A DNA stretch of 64,000 bases, taken from NCBI RefSeq assembly GCF_041261225.1, contig NZ_JBGCCN010000002.1, positions 372,001 to 436,000 on the forward strand, written 5' to 3'. Below the pieces are notes generated by a model, which was not told the origin of the DNA, searched no databases, and saw only the letters and a list, made by a program, of their open reading frames with translations. A program made the translations under genes and the position numbers. The DNA is from Streptomyces sp. V4I8. Its GTDB lineage: Bacteria; Actinomycetota; Actinomycetes; Streptomycetales; Streptomycetaceae. Positions 1 through 8,779 of this stretch are shown here, piece after piece. How positions within the stretch are numbered: the stretch's first letter is position 1; each line of letters starts with the position of its first letter.

Positions 1-26
1 ACGGGCAGTCCGGTGCGCCGCCGCTG

Positions 27-370
27 TCAGTGGCGCACCGGGCAGGCCCTGGTCCGGGCGGAACCACAGGTGGGGGCGAGAAGCTTCCGGAGTGGAAGGC
101 CGTACAACGGGTTCAGCCAGGCCGCTGGGTTCACTCTGGCTGAACCCGTGCTTGCTCCGTGCGTGCTTGCCGTCGTCCAGCGGGGTTGGGCTGGGTCGAT
201 CTTGAGTAGTTCGAGCAGGCGGAGCTGGATCTTCTCGGGGACGAGGATCTGGGGTGGTGAGCCGTTGTGGGCGGGAAGGTAGCGGATCCGGCTGAGTGCG
301 AAGAAGATCAGGCGTCCGGTGGGCTTCACGGTTCGGTTGTCGAAGGCGTAGAAGCCGACGAGGCGGCAGT
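27..370 (-). pseudogene. Unidentified gene remnant
   Basis: An open frame on the minus strand runs from the IS6-family fragment at about 370 down to a stop at 27. It reads GFYAFDNRTVKPTGRLIFF and later ILVPEKIQLRLLELL, which looks protein-like, whereas the last third is low-complexity. I do not recognise the family. No upstream start survives because the IS6-family fragment abuts it, so it is probably the 3' part of a disrupted gene. Confidence 0.3.
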
Positions 371-507
371 GTCACGTTGGCGAAGCCTCGTGAGATGATC
401 TTCGAGTTGGTCATCGTGGGAGGGGCTGCTTGTGGACACGCCGCCGTCGTACAAGGGGCATCGGTACCCGGTGGAGATCATCTCCCACTGCGTGGGGCAG
501 AGTTATC
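368..507 (+). mobile_element. IS6-family 5' fragment
   Basis: The segment matches the left end and the first transposase codons of the IS6-family copy at 2074-2460. From 431 it reads VDTPPSYKGHRYPVEII, the typical IS6 N-terminus (compare PSHKGFRFPPDVIAHAV at 2145). It stops at 507, where the IS66 element starts. Only about 25 codons remain, so it is inactive. Confidence 0.7.
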
Positions 508-2070
508 GTGACTGGATAGGTGTCTCGGTCCGGAGGCGTGCGTGATTGCCGGTTGGCGGGACCGGTGATCAGCCGAGGGCGGGCATCCAGGGGCTGCCGC
601 GCATGGCCTGGATGAGGACGTCGAGCATGGGCTGCTCGTGTCGGGTGGCGGTGGCCAGGTAGGTGCGGATCGCGGCGAAGTCCTGCGCGCCGTGCAGCGT
701 GCGCAGGCAGCCGGAGACCTTGATCCGCAGCTTGGCCATCCTGATCGTCTGTTCGGCTGGGTTGTTGTCGAACGGCAGTGTGAGGTCGTGGACCCAGCGC
801 AGGTAGTCGTTCCAGCGCTTCGTCAGCCGTCTGAACAGGGCGTGGTACTTCGCCTCGGTCTTCGAGCTGCGGGTGGCGGTCGCCTTCAGCCCGTCGGCCA
901 CCGCCTGGGCCAGCGCCCCAAGCTCACCGTCCTTCACGGACACGGCGATCGCGTCGAGCCCGTCCGCTCGGGCCTCTTCCGCGGCCTTCTTCAGGGCCAG
1001 CACGGCGTCGATGGCGCGGTAGGCCGCGCACCGGGCCTTCTCGCTGCCCCGCTCGGTGACCGCGACCAGTTCGCGTAGTACGTGTGCCGAGCACAAGGCG
1101 TGTTCGGCCTGCGGGTAGGAGTCGTAGGGCGCCCAGGCGTCGTGCATGGCGATGCCGGTGAAGCCGGGCAGTATCCCGGCCGCGTCGATGCCTTCGCGAC
1201 CGCGGCGGCGGTGCACCGACAGGTGTACGAACTGGCCGCTGGAGGCGGAGTGCAGCCAGTGCAGGCACCCGGCGGTGCGGAACCCCGTCTCGTCGAAGAA
1301 CGCCACCGCCGCGCCGGCGACCTTCCCGGCCACGAGACGGCCGAAGGCATCCAGCCGGCTCGCGCAAGTGCGTACCCACGAGGCCACCGTGCCCGGCGCG
1401 ACGGACGCGTCGAAGAGGTCTGCCAGGGCGGTGGCGGTGCGGTCCTTGGACAGGAACTGGCCGTGCATCAGGTAGACGCCGGCGGCCGCGAGACCAGGAC
1501 CGTACTGCACCGGGGCCCGCACGCCCTCGGGACCGGAGGCCTTCTCGCTCCGCCCGCACGCGCACCGGCAGGTCAGGACCTGATGCTCGGTGACCTCCAG
1601 GCCGATACGTTCGGGCAGGTCGAAGACCTGACGCCGCTCGATACCGGCCACGACGGCCCCGGCCAGGTCCGCACCGCAGCCGGCGCAAGGGCCGTGGGGC
1701 CGGTGCTCGACCCGGTGGTCGGGGTCCGCGACCTGCCGCAGCGTGATGCCCTTCTGGCCTTTCGGGCGGCCCGGCCCCCGCCCGGACTTCCCACGCAGAG
1801 ACTTCGGAGCCGGTTTCGCCAGTCCGTCCGAAGACGGCGGCCTGGAAGAGTTCGCCGAGTTCTTCCCCAGCCGGGCCGTCAGGTCCACGACCTGACCCTC
1901 CAGTACCACGATCCGTTCCCGCGCCGCGGCGAGTTCCTCACGCCACTGCACCACCAGAACAGCGAGTTCCTCATAAGAAGGCGGCACAGCAGCATCAGAC
2001 ACGAGACAGATGATCACCGATCCAACTGACAAGATTCAACTCATCCCGCCAGGAGCACCTATCCAGTTAC
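508..2070 (-). mobile_element. IS66-family insertion sequence, complete, with target duplication
   Basis: The element is 1563 bp. Its ends are imperfect inverted repeats: GTGACTGGATAGGTG at the left and GTAACTGGATAGGTG read inward from the right. It is flanked by the 8-bp direct repeat GAGTTATC at 500-507 and 2071-2078, the duplication length known for IS66. It landed at the junction of an IS6-family remnant and a second IS6-family element. It has one transposase gene (TnpC type); no tnpA or tnpB accessory genes are visible. Confidence 0.85.
569..2032 (-). CDS. IS66-family transposase (TnpC type)
   Basis: The 487-residue DDE transposase fills the IS66 element. The N-terminal part has a leucine-rich helical stretch (EELAVLVVQWREEL), then the IS66 motif GKNSANSSRPPSSDG, then a zinc-finger-like segment (CAGCGAD, CRCACG). 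The catalytic core includes FFDETGFRT and HDAWAPYDSYP, and the C-terminus has the family motif LPFDNNPAEQTIRMAK with the catalytic Glu. The length fits intact IS66 transposases. The true start may be about 11 codons in, at a GTG before SDAAVPPSYEEL. A 3'-deleted near-identical copy lies at 13831-14506. Confidence 0.9.
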   Translation of the reverse strand: MSVGSVIICLVSDAAVPPSYEELAVLVVQWREELAAARERIVVLEGQVVDLTARLGKNSANSSRPPSSDGLAKPAPKSLRGKSGRGPGRPKGQKGITLRQVADPDHRVEHRPHGPCAGCGADLAGAVVAGIERRQVFDLPERIGLEVTEHQVLTCRCACGRSEKASGPEGVRAPVQYGPGLAAAGVYLMHGQFLSKDRTATALADLFDASVAPGTVASWVRTCASRLDAFGRLVAGKVAGAAVAFFDETGFRTAGCLHWLHSASSGQFVHLSVHRRRGREGIDAAGILPGFTGIAMHDAWAPYDSYPQAEHALCSAHVLRELVAVTERGSEKARCAAYRAIDAVLALKKAAEEARADGLDAIAVSVKDGELGALAQAVADGLKATATRSSKTEAKYHALFRRLTKRWNDYLRWVHDLTLPFDNNPAEQTIRMAKLRIKVSGCLRTLHGAQDFAAIRTYLATATRHEQPMLDVLIQAMRGSPWMPALG

Positions 2071-2511
2071 GAGTTATCAAGTTGAGGAGGTGGGTGCGAT
2101 GATCTTGGTGTAGATCGTCTGGGAGGGACCTGCTGGTGGACCGTGCTGCACCGTCGCACAAGGGCTTCCGGTTCCCGCCGGATGTGATCGCGCACGCGGT
2201 CTGGCTGTATCACCGTTTCCCTCTGTCGTTCCGTGATGTGGAAGAGCTGCTGTTTGAGCGTGGCATCCAGGTGTCCTATGAGGCGATCCGGCTGTGGTGC
2301 GAGCGGTTCGGGCCCGAGTACGCGCGCCGGTTGCGCCGCCGGCAGCCCCGGCCGGGTGACCGGTGGCATCTGGACGAGGTCTTCATCAAGGTCAACGGGC
2401 GGATGCGGTACCTGTGGCGCGCGGTGGAGAGGTTGTCAATTCCTTTGTGTATGTAGAGGTGTGTGGCCTTGCTGGGGCCTTCCACCCGAAGGGTGGACAC
2501 CTGTTTGTTTG

Positions 2512-3339
2512 TTATGCGGCGAGTGTCAGGGTAGCTGACATCTGTTCGTAGGCGACGGGGCTGAGCTGTCCGTTCGCCGAGTGGCGGCGCCAGGTGTTGT
2601 ACCGCGTCAGCCAGCGGAAGACGGTACGCCGGCAGGCGCCGGCCCCGTCGAAGCGCCGTGCTCCCTTGAGGATCTCCCGTTTCAGAGACGCGTGGAAGGA
2701 CTCGCAGGCGGCGTTGTCCGCACTCGTCCCGACGGCACCCATGGACTGGGTGACTCCCAACTCCCGGCAGAGGCCGGCGAATTCACGGGATCCGTACTGC
2801 GCCCCGTGATCGCTGTGGAAGATGGCGCCGTCGAGGCTGCCACGGGTGGCGGCGGCCATCTTCAGCGCGTCGGCAACGAGGTCGGTGCGCATGTGATCGG
2901 CGATCGACCAGCCCGCCACCCGGCGTGAGAAGCAGTCCAGGACCGTAGCGAGATAGAGGTGCTCGCCGTCTCCGACGGGGAGATACGTTATGTCGCCCAT
3001 GTACTTCAGGTTCGGCGCGGCAGCGGTGAAGTCCCTCTTGAACAGGTCCGGCACCGGCGTCTGCGACGGCTCGGGGATGGTGGTGCGTATGCGCTTGCGC
3101 AGGTGGAAGCCGGTGATGCGGAACTTGCGCATGACGCGGGCGACCCTCTTCTCGTTGATGTGCATGCCGTGGGTGTCGCGGAGCTCGGCGGTGATGCGTG
3201 GGGCGCCGTAGGCGTCGTCCGAGTCCGTGTGCACGGCCCGGATCCTGTCGGCCAGGACCTGGTCGTCCCGCTCGCCCTGGGCACGGGCCTCACGCGAAGA
3301 GCGCCACTTGTAGTAGCTGGAGCGGACGACGTCCAGCAC
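2512..3339 (-). CDS. IS3-family transposase orfB (probably damaged at its 5' end)
   Basis: The 275-residue integrase-like subunit has Asp in YMGDITYLP, Asp in FHSDHGAQYGS, and Glu in SADNAACESFHASLKRE, the complete DDE(35) set. The reading frame continues upstream to the orfA stop as FEVKRLCHVLDVV. The -1 frame starts VTSRFQYL, the usual orfB beginning, so a short deletion between these two pieces has probably removed several codons and shifted the frame. The catalytic-Glu codons (about 2711-2720) are an unoccupied example of the site where the group II intron sits in other IS3 elements of this window. Confidence 0.75.
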   Translation of the reverse strand: MLDVVRSSYYKWRSSREARAQGERDDQVLADRIRAVHTDSDDAYGAPRITAELRDTHGMHINEKRVARVMRKFRITGFHLRKRIRTTIPEPSQTPVPDLFKRDFTAAAPNLKYMGDITYLPVGDGEHLYLATVLDCFSRRVAGWSIADHMRTDLVADALKMAAATRGSLDGAIFHSDHGAQYGSREFAGLCRELGVTQSMGAVGTSADNAACESFHASLKREILKGARRFDGAGACRRTVFRWLTRYNTWRRHSANGQLSPVAYEQMSATLTLAA

Positions 3340-3381
3340 GTGGCAGAGCCGCTTGACCTCGAAGGTACTGGAAGCGGCTCG

Positions 3382-3720
3382 TCACCAGCTCATCTCGGAG
3401 GCGAAAAACTTCGTGGCCTTGCGCAGGATGTCGCGCTCCTGGGCGAGCGTCGCATTCTCCTTGCGCACCGTCTTCAGCTCCGTGCGCAGGGCCGCTAACT
3501 CGGCCTCCAGTTCTTCCTTCGTGGCCTTGCTCACCGGGGTGTCCTTCATGTTCTTCGTGGTGCTGCCGCCGCGGGCGCGGTCGGCGCGGATCCAGTTCCG
3601 CAGCGTCTCCGGGTTGATCCCCAGATCGCGGGCGGCCTGCACGATCGTGAGGTCGGGGTCCGAGTGGTACAGCGCGACGGCGTCGGCCTTGAACTCGGGC
3701 GAATAAACCTTCATCACCAT
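3382..3720 (-). CDS. IS3-family orfA (helix-turn-helix protein)
   Basis: The 112-residue OrfA is the DNA-binding regulator of the IS3 element and normally fuses to OrfB by -1 frameshifting. It reads VYSPEFKADAVALYHSDP, then the HTH around VQAARDLGINPETLRNWI, then a heptad-rich C-terminus (EELEAELAALRTELKTVRKE) ending FFASEMSW. I start it at the ATG at 3720, just inside the element; the longer open frame upstream enters flanking DNA. Confidence 0.8.
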   Translation of the reverse strand: MVMKVYSPEFKADAVALYHSDPDLTIVQAARDLGINPETLRNWIRADRARGGSTTKNMKDTPVSKATKEELEAELAALRTELKTVRKENATLAQERDILRKATKFFASEMSW

Positions 3721-3833
3721 AAGTGGTCCCTCCTGCCAGCCCCTCACCGGGGCCGATCGAAGGTGTCCACCACTGCGGGGGAAGTGCCCTGGTCGGGCCT
3801 GCGGGTTGGCTACTGTCGGTGATCTTGCTGGGG

Positions 3834-5165
3834 TCAGAGGGGGAGGCGGTCGGGGAAGGCGGGCATGAAGTGGTTCATGGCGCGTTTCCAGCCGAGGGTG
3901 CCGGTGCCGCGGACGCGGCCTTTGGGGATGGGACCGTCGCCGTCGATGTGGCGGCCTTGGATGCGGCGGATGCCGAGGTAGAGGAGTTTGACGGCGGCGT
4001 CGTCGCTGGGGAAGTGGCCGCGCGTCTTGGTGATCTTGCGGAGCTGGTAGTTCAGGGATTCGATGGCGTTGGTCGTGTATATGACCCTGCGTATCTCGTG
4101 GTCGAAGGCGAGGAAGGGGATGAATTCTTCCCAGGCCCGTTCCCAACTGGCAATCAGGCCAGGGTAGTTCTTGCCGTAGTTTGACCGGAGCTCGTCCAGC
4201 GCGGTCAGTGCCTCGGATTCGGTGGCGGCGGTGTAGATCGGTTTGAGGGCGGCGGTCACCTGCTTGCGGTCACCGTGCGACACGTATTTCATCGAGCTGC
4301 GGATCAAGTGGGTCACGCAGGTCTGGACCAGGGCTTTCTCCCAGACTGTGGTGATGGCGTCGGGCAGGCCTGCCAGCCCGTCGTAGCACACGATCAGGAC
4401 GTCGCGCAGGCCGCGGTTCTTCAGCTGGGTGAGCACGTTCAGCCAGAATTTCGAGCCCTCGCTGTCCTGCAGCCAGATGCCCAGTACGTTCTTGATGCCG
4501 TCCACGTCGACGCCGATCACCAGGTGGGCGGACTTGTTGGTGACCATGCCGCTGTCGCGGACCTTCACGGTCAGCGCGTCGATGTAGAGGATGGGGTAGA
4601 CGTCGTCAACAGGGCGGTTCTGCCAGGCAGTTATCTCGTCCGCGACCACATCGGTGATCCTGGATACCAGGGCCGGGGACACCTCGCTGCCGTAGACCTC
4701 TTTGAGGTGGGCGGTGATGTCGCGGGTGGTCATGCCACGGGCGTACAGCGACAGCACCATGTCGTCGACCTGGGCCAGACGCCGCCGGCCCTTGGGTACG
4801 ATCACTGGCTCGAACTCCGACCGGCGGTCCCTGGGCACGTCCACCGTGACCGGGCCGGCCACCGTGGTGAGCGTCTTGGGGTAGGAGCCGTTGCGGGCGT
4901 TGCCCGAGCCGCGGCCTGCCGGGTCCCCGGCCTCGTAACCGAGATGGTCGGCCATCTCCACCTGCAAAGCCCGCTCCAGCACCGCCTTCATCATCTGCTG
5001 CAGCAGCCCGCCGGCCCCGTCAATACCGACCCCGGCCGCCTCCGCATCAGCCAGGAGCCGGTCGATCGCCGCCGGCGATAAAGCCCCCGCCAGCCGCCTC
5101 GACGCCTCCTCACGCGGCTCTGCGGACTCGGCGTGCGGGCTGGACTCGTTCATCAGGTCACTCAC
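3834..5165 (-). CDS. IS256-family transposase
   Basis: The 443-residue mutator-type transposase is full length. Motifs include GNARNGSYPKTL, VPRDRRSEFEPVIVPKGRRR, catalytic Asp in YPILYIDALTVKVRD, second Asp in IVCYDGLAGLPDAI, and Glu in YTTNAIESLNYQLRK. The usual CCDGL motif is VCYDGL here. The ATG at 5165 is inside the right terminus. A 3' fragment of a near-identical gene is at 60618-60993. Confidence 0.9.
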   Translation of the reverse strand: MSDLMNESSPHAESAEPREEASRRLAGALSPAAIDRLLADAEAAGVGIDGAGGLLQQMMKAVLERALQVEMADHLGYEAGDPAGRGSGNARNGSYPKTLTTVAGPVTVDVPRDRRSEFEPVIVPKGRRRLAQVDDMVLSLYARGMTTRDITAHLKEVYGSEVSPALVSRITDVVADEITAWQNRPVDDVYPILYIDALTVKVRDSGMVTNKSAHLVIGVDVDGIKNVLGIWLQDSEGSKFWLNVLTQLKNRGLRDVLIVCYDGLAGLPDAITTVWEKALVQTCVTHLIRSSMKYVSHGDRKQVTAALKPIYTAATESEALTALDELRSNYGKNYPGLIASWERAWEEFIPFLAFDHEIRRVIYTTNAIESLNYQLRKITKTRGHFPSDDAAVKLLYLGIRRIQGRHIDGDGPIPKGRVRGTGTLGWKRAMNHFMPAFPDRLPL

Positions 5166-5743
5166 TGTGCGTCACATTCCTGGTCTCACCCGGGGCCCGA
5201 CCAGCACCCAGCAAGATCACCCCTTACACAGAGGAGTAAACAGCCTCGCGGTGGACCAGGACGGGAACGTGCTGGACATCCTCGTGACCGACAGGCGCGA
5301 CACCAAGGCCGCGAAGCGCTTCTTCCGCAAGCTCCTCAAGGGCACCGAGACCGTGCCCCGGGTGATCGTGACCGACAGGCTCCGCTCCTACGGCGCCGCC
5401 CACCGTCAGGTGATGCCGTCAGTCGAGCACCGCTCCTCGAAATACCTCAACAACCGGGCAGAGAATTCGCATATCCCCACGCGAGAGCGCGAGCGGCGTA
5501 TGAAGGGCTTCCGCCGTGTCGGCACCGCCCAACGGTTCCTGGCCTCCTTCTCCCGGATCTCACCGCACTTCCGCCCCCGCCGCCACCTGATGACCGCCCC
5601 CGCCTACCGCACCGAGATGACCAACCGCTTCACCCTCTGGCACCAGATCACCGGCACCACCCTCATGGCCGCGACCGCCTGAACCAGACACCGCCCGCAC
5701 CACCGGCACACCCAACCCGCCTACCACATAAGCAACTTGACAA

Positions 5744-6346
5744 GCCCCATGGGAGACCTCCCTGCACCAGGACGGCAGCGTCCAGGAGGGCTACCAGGTC
5801 GCCGAGTTGACCGGGGTGAACACCCGCGAGGGCTGGCCCGAGGGGATGCGGCTGATCGTCCGCCGGGTCAGACCCTCACGGCGGCAGCACAAGAAGCTGA
5901 CCGACTTCGAGAAACAGACCGGCTGGCGCTACTCGATCACCGCGACGAATATCCGGCACCTGTGGGGCATCCCCGGCTCGCACCAGGTCCAGTTCCTCGA
6001 TGCCCTGCACCGCGACCACGCCGAGGTCGAGGATCGCATCCGCACCGGCAAAGCCATGGGCCTGCACAACCTCCCGTCCAAGTCGTGGCAGGTCAACGCC
6101 GGATGGATGCTTGCCTGCAACCTCGCGGCTGATCTCGACGCCTGGCTGCGGCTGCTCACCCTGCACGACCAGGACGGGCTCGAACACGCCGAGCCGGACA
6201 CCATGCGCTTCCGCCTCTACCACCTGCCCGCCCGCCTCGCCGACCACGCCCGACGCCGCTACCTGCGCATCGAACGGACCTGGCCCTGGGCAAAGGCGTT
6301 CACCACCTGCTGGAGCAGGCTCACACAGCTTCCGGCCGTCACCTGA
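5744..6346 (+). pseudogene. IS1380-family transposase, C-terminal fragment
   Basis: The frame opens at the IS6 junction as WETSLHQDGSVQEGYQVAEL and continues to a stop at 6346. GWRYSITATNIRHLWGIPGS, LHNLPSKSWQVNAGW and RRYLRIERTWPWAKAF are typical of the C-terminal half of IS1380 (DDE_Tnp_1) enzymes. The N-terminal half with the first catalytic residues is lost. A separate N-terminal-side IS1380 piece is at 22277-22407. Confidence 0.8.
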
Positions 6347-6362
6347 CAGCCGGCCCCGCCCC

Positions 6363-6392
6363 GACCAGGACCAGGACCAGGACCAGGACCAG
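6363..6392. repeat. (GACCAG)5 tandem repeat
   Basis: Five perfect copies of the hexamer GACCAG follow the IS1380 remnant. The next roughly 300 bases up to 6706 contain no gene I can support. Confidence 0.85.
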
Positions 6393-6706
6393 GAAGGAGG
6401 AGGACCGCAGTCTCCGGGCTGTGGAACCCGGCGCACCCCGCGGCGTTACGCGACGGCCCGTCCTCCAACGGCAGAGGACATTACGGGCGAACCGCCGGAT
6501 CACTCAGCGACCGAAACCCGCTGACGAATCGAGGCCAACTCGCCACCGAAACCCGCCGGTTCTTCCACCGGCGTCAACATCAGCCAGACATCGTCCGCGG
6601 ATACTTCGGCGGCCCACACGTCCGCTACATCCTCGAACAGAACCCTTTGAGTTTCTGATCAATACTACCGCACAACCACGAAACACCAGGTCACAGACAC
6701 CATCCC

Positions 6707-6822
6707 GAGTCTCTAACGAAACCGGGGCGCTTCAATCTCACGGGCCCAGCTCAACGTGATAATGCCCTCTGATCCTTACATGGAATCGAGTCTCCATTAG
6801 AAGTGGGGCGCTTCACGTGCAC
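6707..6822 (+). promoter_or_regulatory. Pair of degenerate 35-bp direct repeats upstream of the TPR regulator
   Basis: Two blocks, 6707-6741 and 6788-6822, share the layout GAGTCTCYA...GGGGCGCTTCA...CAC with 81 bp between starts, close to eight helical turns. They lie 190-300 bp upstream of the gene at 7010. Such spaced repeats suggest protein-binding sites, but they could also be relics of an element end. Confidence 0.4.
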
Positions 6823-7009
6823 GGCCACCACCCTACTTCGCATTCCATGGCTGGTTTTGGGCGTGACCATCGGTACCAGCCTTAGCAGCATGGGTGCCAA
6901 GTACCTCCCGGCTGTAATACCGCGCTCAGGGAACCGGTGCCCGCAAGTGCGGGTGTGATGGGTTCTCGCGTGATGGTCTCCTGATGTTGCCGCTCTGGAG
7001 GCGAGGCGT

Positions 7010-8338
7010 ATGCCACGAGTACCTAACACCCGGTTGCAGGCGCTGCTGCGGTCAGCGCAGTGGAGTCCTGCGGAGCTCGCTCGTGCGCTGCGCGCAGTGG
7101 CCGCTGAACAGGGCCTTGCGGTGATGTGCGATGGCACCACGGTGCGGCGCTGGCTGAAGGGCACGCGGCCTCGGCCTCCCGCTCCCACACTCTTGCTGGA
7201 GTGTCTTTCCCGTCGGTTAGGCAGACCTGTTACGGCACAGGAGGTTAACCTCACTGACGTCCCCGCTCCCTTTGTAGACCCTTCCTGGCAGGCCGAGCCA
7301 GTGCACAAACTTACCCAGCTTACCCGTGCCGAACTCGGCCTCACCCAACTGGCGTCGCTCGAGGCACGCGGCTTCAGCGTGACTGCCCTGAGCCTGCCGG
7401 AGCAGATCGCCACCACCGGCTCCCCTCATCGGCCAGAAACAGGAGCCCCATCACTGCCTTCCCGGTCGGCCGAAACCAGTCGCATACGTGGCATGACAAG
7501 CCTCTTCCACAGTGCAGCTGAGGAATACGGCGGGCAGTGTGTGCGCACCACGCTGGCCGCCTACCTTAACGACCACGTGCTCCCTCTTCTGTATGCGCGC
7601 CTGCGCGAACCTGTCCACCAAGATCTGCTGTCCGCCACCGCCCAGCTGACCCTTCTGCTTGCCACCATGTCCGCCGACAGCGGCCACGACCGCACCGCCC
7701 AGCACTACCACACTGTCGCAGCCCGGCTTGCCGCCGATGCCGACGACTCGGCCACACTCGCCATCGTCCTGCGCGCCATGGCCACCCACGCCTACGACCT
7801 CGGTCACTACAGCCCGGCCGTCCTCAACCTTGCCGACCAGGCCACTGCTCATGCCCGCCACGCCGCCCCCGCCGTTCAGGTCTACACCCAAGCCCATCTC
7901 GCCGTGGTACAAGCCCATTACGACCGCCACGCCGCCCTCACCGCCCTGGCCCGCGCAGAATCCTTAGATTCCCAGGCCGAGAGCACACCTGGCCCCTTCG
8001 CCACATACCCGCTCGCCGCTCTGCACTACCAACGCGCCCGCGCCCTAACAGCCCTCGGCGACCCCGCAGGCGCCATCCGTGCCCTGAACACTTCACTACG
8101 ACTGCGCACACCAGCCCAACACCGCGCCACCGCCCTGACCCAAGCCCACCTTGCCGAAACCCACCTGCGCCTCGGCCACCTCGACCAAGCCGTCCTTCAC
8201 TGGCAAGCGTTCCTCACTGCCTACCCCACCCTTCAGTCCACCCGCGCCACTCACCACCTCCGCACCCTCTGCAAACAATTACGTCCCCATCAACGCTACC
8301 GCCAAGCCGCAGCACTCCTGACCGAGGCCACGCTCTGA
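7010..8338 (+). CDS. HTH / tetratricopeptide-repeat regulator (NsdA-like architecture)
   Basis: This 442-residue protein starts at an ATG preceded by GGAGGCGAGGCGT. Residues about 1-75 form a helix-turn-helix region (SPAELARALRAVAAEQGL, TTVRRWLKGTRPRPPAP). Residues about 160-440 are alpha-helical TPR-like repeats (LLSATAQLTLLLATMSADSG, DDSATLAIVLRAMATHAYDLGHY, HLGHLDQAVLHWQAFLTAYP). This arrangement is common in Streptomyces developmental or antibiotic regulators such as the NsdA type. The ligand and targets are unknown. It is monocistronic, bounded by IS material. Confidence 0.7.
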   Translation: MPRVPNTRLQALLRSAQWSPAELARALRAVAAEQGLAVMCDGTTVRRWLKGTRPRPPAPTLLLECLSRRLGRPVTAQEVNLTDVPAPFVDPSWQAEPVHKLTQLTRAELGLTQLASLEARGFSVTALSLPEQIATTGSPHRPETGAPSLPSRSAETSRIRGMTSLFHSAAEEYGGQCVRTTLAAYLNDHVLPLLYARLREPVHQDLLSATAQLTLLLATMSADSGHDRTAQHYHTVAARLAADADDSATLAIVLRAMATHAYDLGHYSPAVLNLADQATAHARHAAPAVQVYTQAHLAVVQAHYDRHAALTALARAESLDSQAESTPGPFATYPLAALHYQRARALTALGDPAGAIRALNTSLRLRTPAQHRATALTQAHLAETHLRLGHLDQAVLHWQAFLTAYPTLQSTRATHHLRTLCKQLRPHQRYRQAAALLTEATL

Positions 8339-8358
8339 ACCGTTCCGGGTTCGGTAGG

Positions 8359-8385
8359 GACTCGATCATTTGAGAGGATCGAGTC
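8359..8385 (+). promoter_or_regulatory. Inverted repeat immediately before orfA start
   Basis: GACTCGATC (8359-8367) and GATCGAGTC (8377-8385) form a perfect 9-bp stem with a 9-nt loop ending at the base before the orfA ATG. It probably belongs to the IS3 end and could sequester the ribosome site or bind OrfA. Confidence 0.5.
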
Positions 8386-8712
8386 ATGGCACGTCCTTCC
8401 CCCTACCCCGTTGAGCTGCGTAAACGAGCGGTCCGCATGGTCGCCGAGGTATGTCCGGAGTACGACACAGAGTGGGCCGGGATGAAGGCGGTCGCGGCGA
8501 AGCTGGGCATCGGGACGACCGAGACGCTGCGCAAGTGGGTCCGTCAGGACCAGATCGACAACGGGGCTCGGCCAGGGAAGACAACGGAGGAATCCGCGCA
8601 GATCAAGGCGATGAAGAAGGAGATCGCTGAGCTGAGGCGGGCGAACGAGATCTTGAAGGCCGCGGCGAGTTTCTTCGCGGCCGAGCTCGACCGGCCACAC
8701 ACGCGCTCGTGA
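8386..8712 (+). CDS. IS3-family orfA, orphaned
   Basis: The 108-residue OrfA has VELRKRAVRMVAEV, an HTH around VAAKLGIGTTETLRKWVRQD, and a coiled-coil segment KAMKKEIAELRRANEILKAA. Its orfB is missing: another IS3 element starts at 8716, four bases after the stop. A short 5' fragment of a similar orfA is at 18144-18202. Confidence 0.8.
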   Translation: MARPSPYPVELRKRAVRMVAEVCPEYDTEWAGMKAVAAKLGIGTTETLRKWVRQDQIDNGARPGKTTEESAQIKAMKKEIAELRRANEILKAAASFFAAELDRPHTRS

Positions 8713-8779
8713 GTCTGTCGCGCGTCAGACTTTCTGGCACAGGGGTTTGTTGAGCCCCGTGAGTACGTAGGAGAGCCTG

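Larger units (their letters stand above)
2476..3789 (-). mobile_element. IS3-family element inside the IS256 terminus
   Basis: The element is 1314 bp. The ends share GTGGACACCT within imperfect inverted repeats (GGCCTTCCACCCGAAGGG left; GGGCACTTCCCCCGCAGT right, read inward). The 3-bp target duplication TGG lies at 2473-2475 and 3790-3792, the size usual for IS3. It encodes orfA and orfB on the minus strand. A related element in pieces is at 53271-54410. Confidence 0.8.
2429..5247 (-). mobile_element. IS256-family element carrying a nested IS3 element
   Basis: The terminal inverted repeats begin GAGGTTGTCAATTCC (left) and GAGGCTGTTTACTCC (right, read inward). The flanks are an 8-bp direct repeat GCGGTGGA at 2421-2428 and 5248-5255, as expected for IS256. 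An IS3 element at 2476-3789 lies between the left terminus and the 3' end of the transposase gene, so the transposase frame is undamaged. Confidence 0.85.
2136..5682 (+). pseudogene. IS6-family transposase, interrupted
   Basis: The N-terminal part (2136-2428) has PSHKGFRFPPDVIAHAV and the first catalytic Asp in RWHLDEVFIKVNG. The rest (5256-5682) resumes with DQDGNVLDILVTD, the second Asp in VIVTDRLRSYG, and the Glu in NNRAENSHIPTRERE, ending at a stop at 5682. Joined across the insertion the frame is exact, because codon GA|C spans the target site, giving a full DDE enzyme of typical IS6 length. It is inactive as it stands. The homologous site at about 5470-5477, where the 90-bp mini-element sits in other copies, is empty here. 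Confidence 0.85.
2074..5737 (+). mobile_element. IS6-family element split by IS256, which is split by IS3
   Basis: The left end (TTATCAAGTTGAGG) and right end (read inward TTGTCAAGTTGCTT) are weakly matching IS6-type termini. Removing the IS256 element at 2429-5247 and one copy of its 8-bp duplication restores a continuous transposase frame. The right end at about 5737 truncates an IS1380-family gene, so IS6 insertion predates the IS256 and IS3 insertions. Confidence 0.75.

Noticed and set aside
1082..2029. Long open frames opposite the IS66, IS256, IS701 and IS3 transposases (for example 1082-2029 plus, 4275-5081 plus, 59246-60463 minus)
   Set aside because: They are mirror frames of high-G+C genes with low-complexity Arg/Pro/Gly translations, no ribosome sites and no motifs.
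6363..6392. GACCAG repeats as a CRISPR-like or regulatory array
   Set aside because: Pure hexamer tandem repeat without spacers; most likely slippage.
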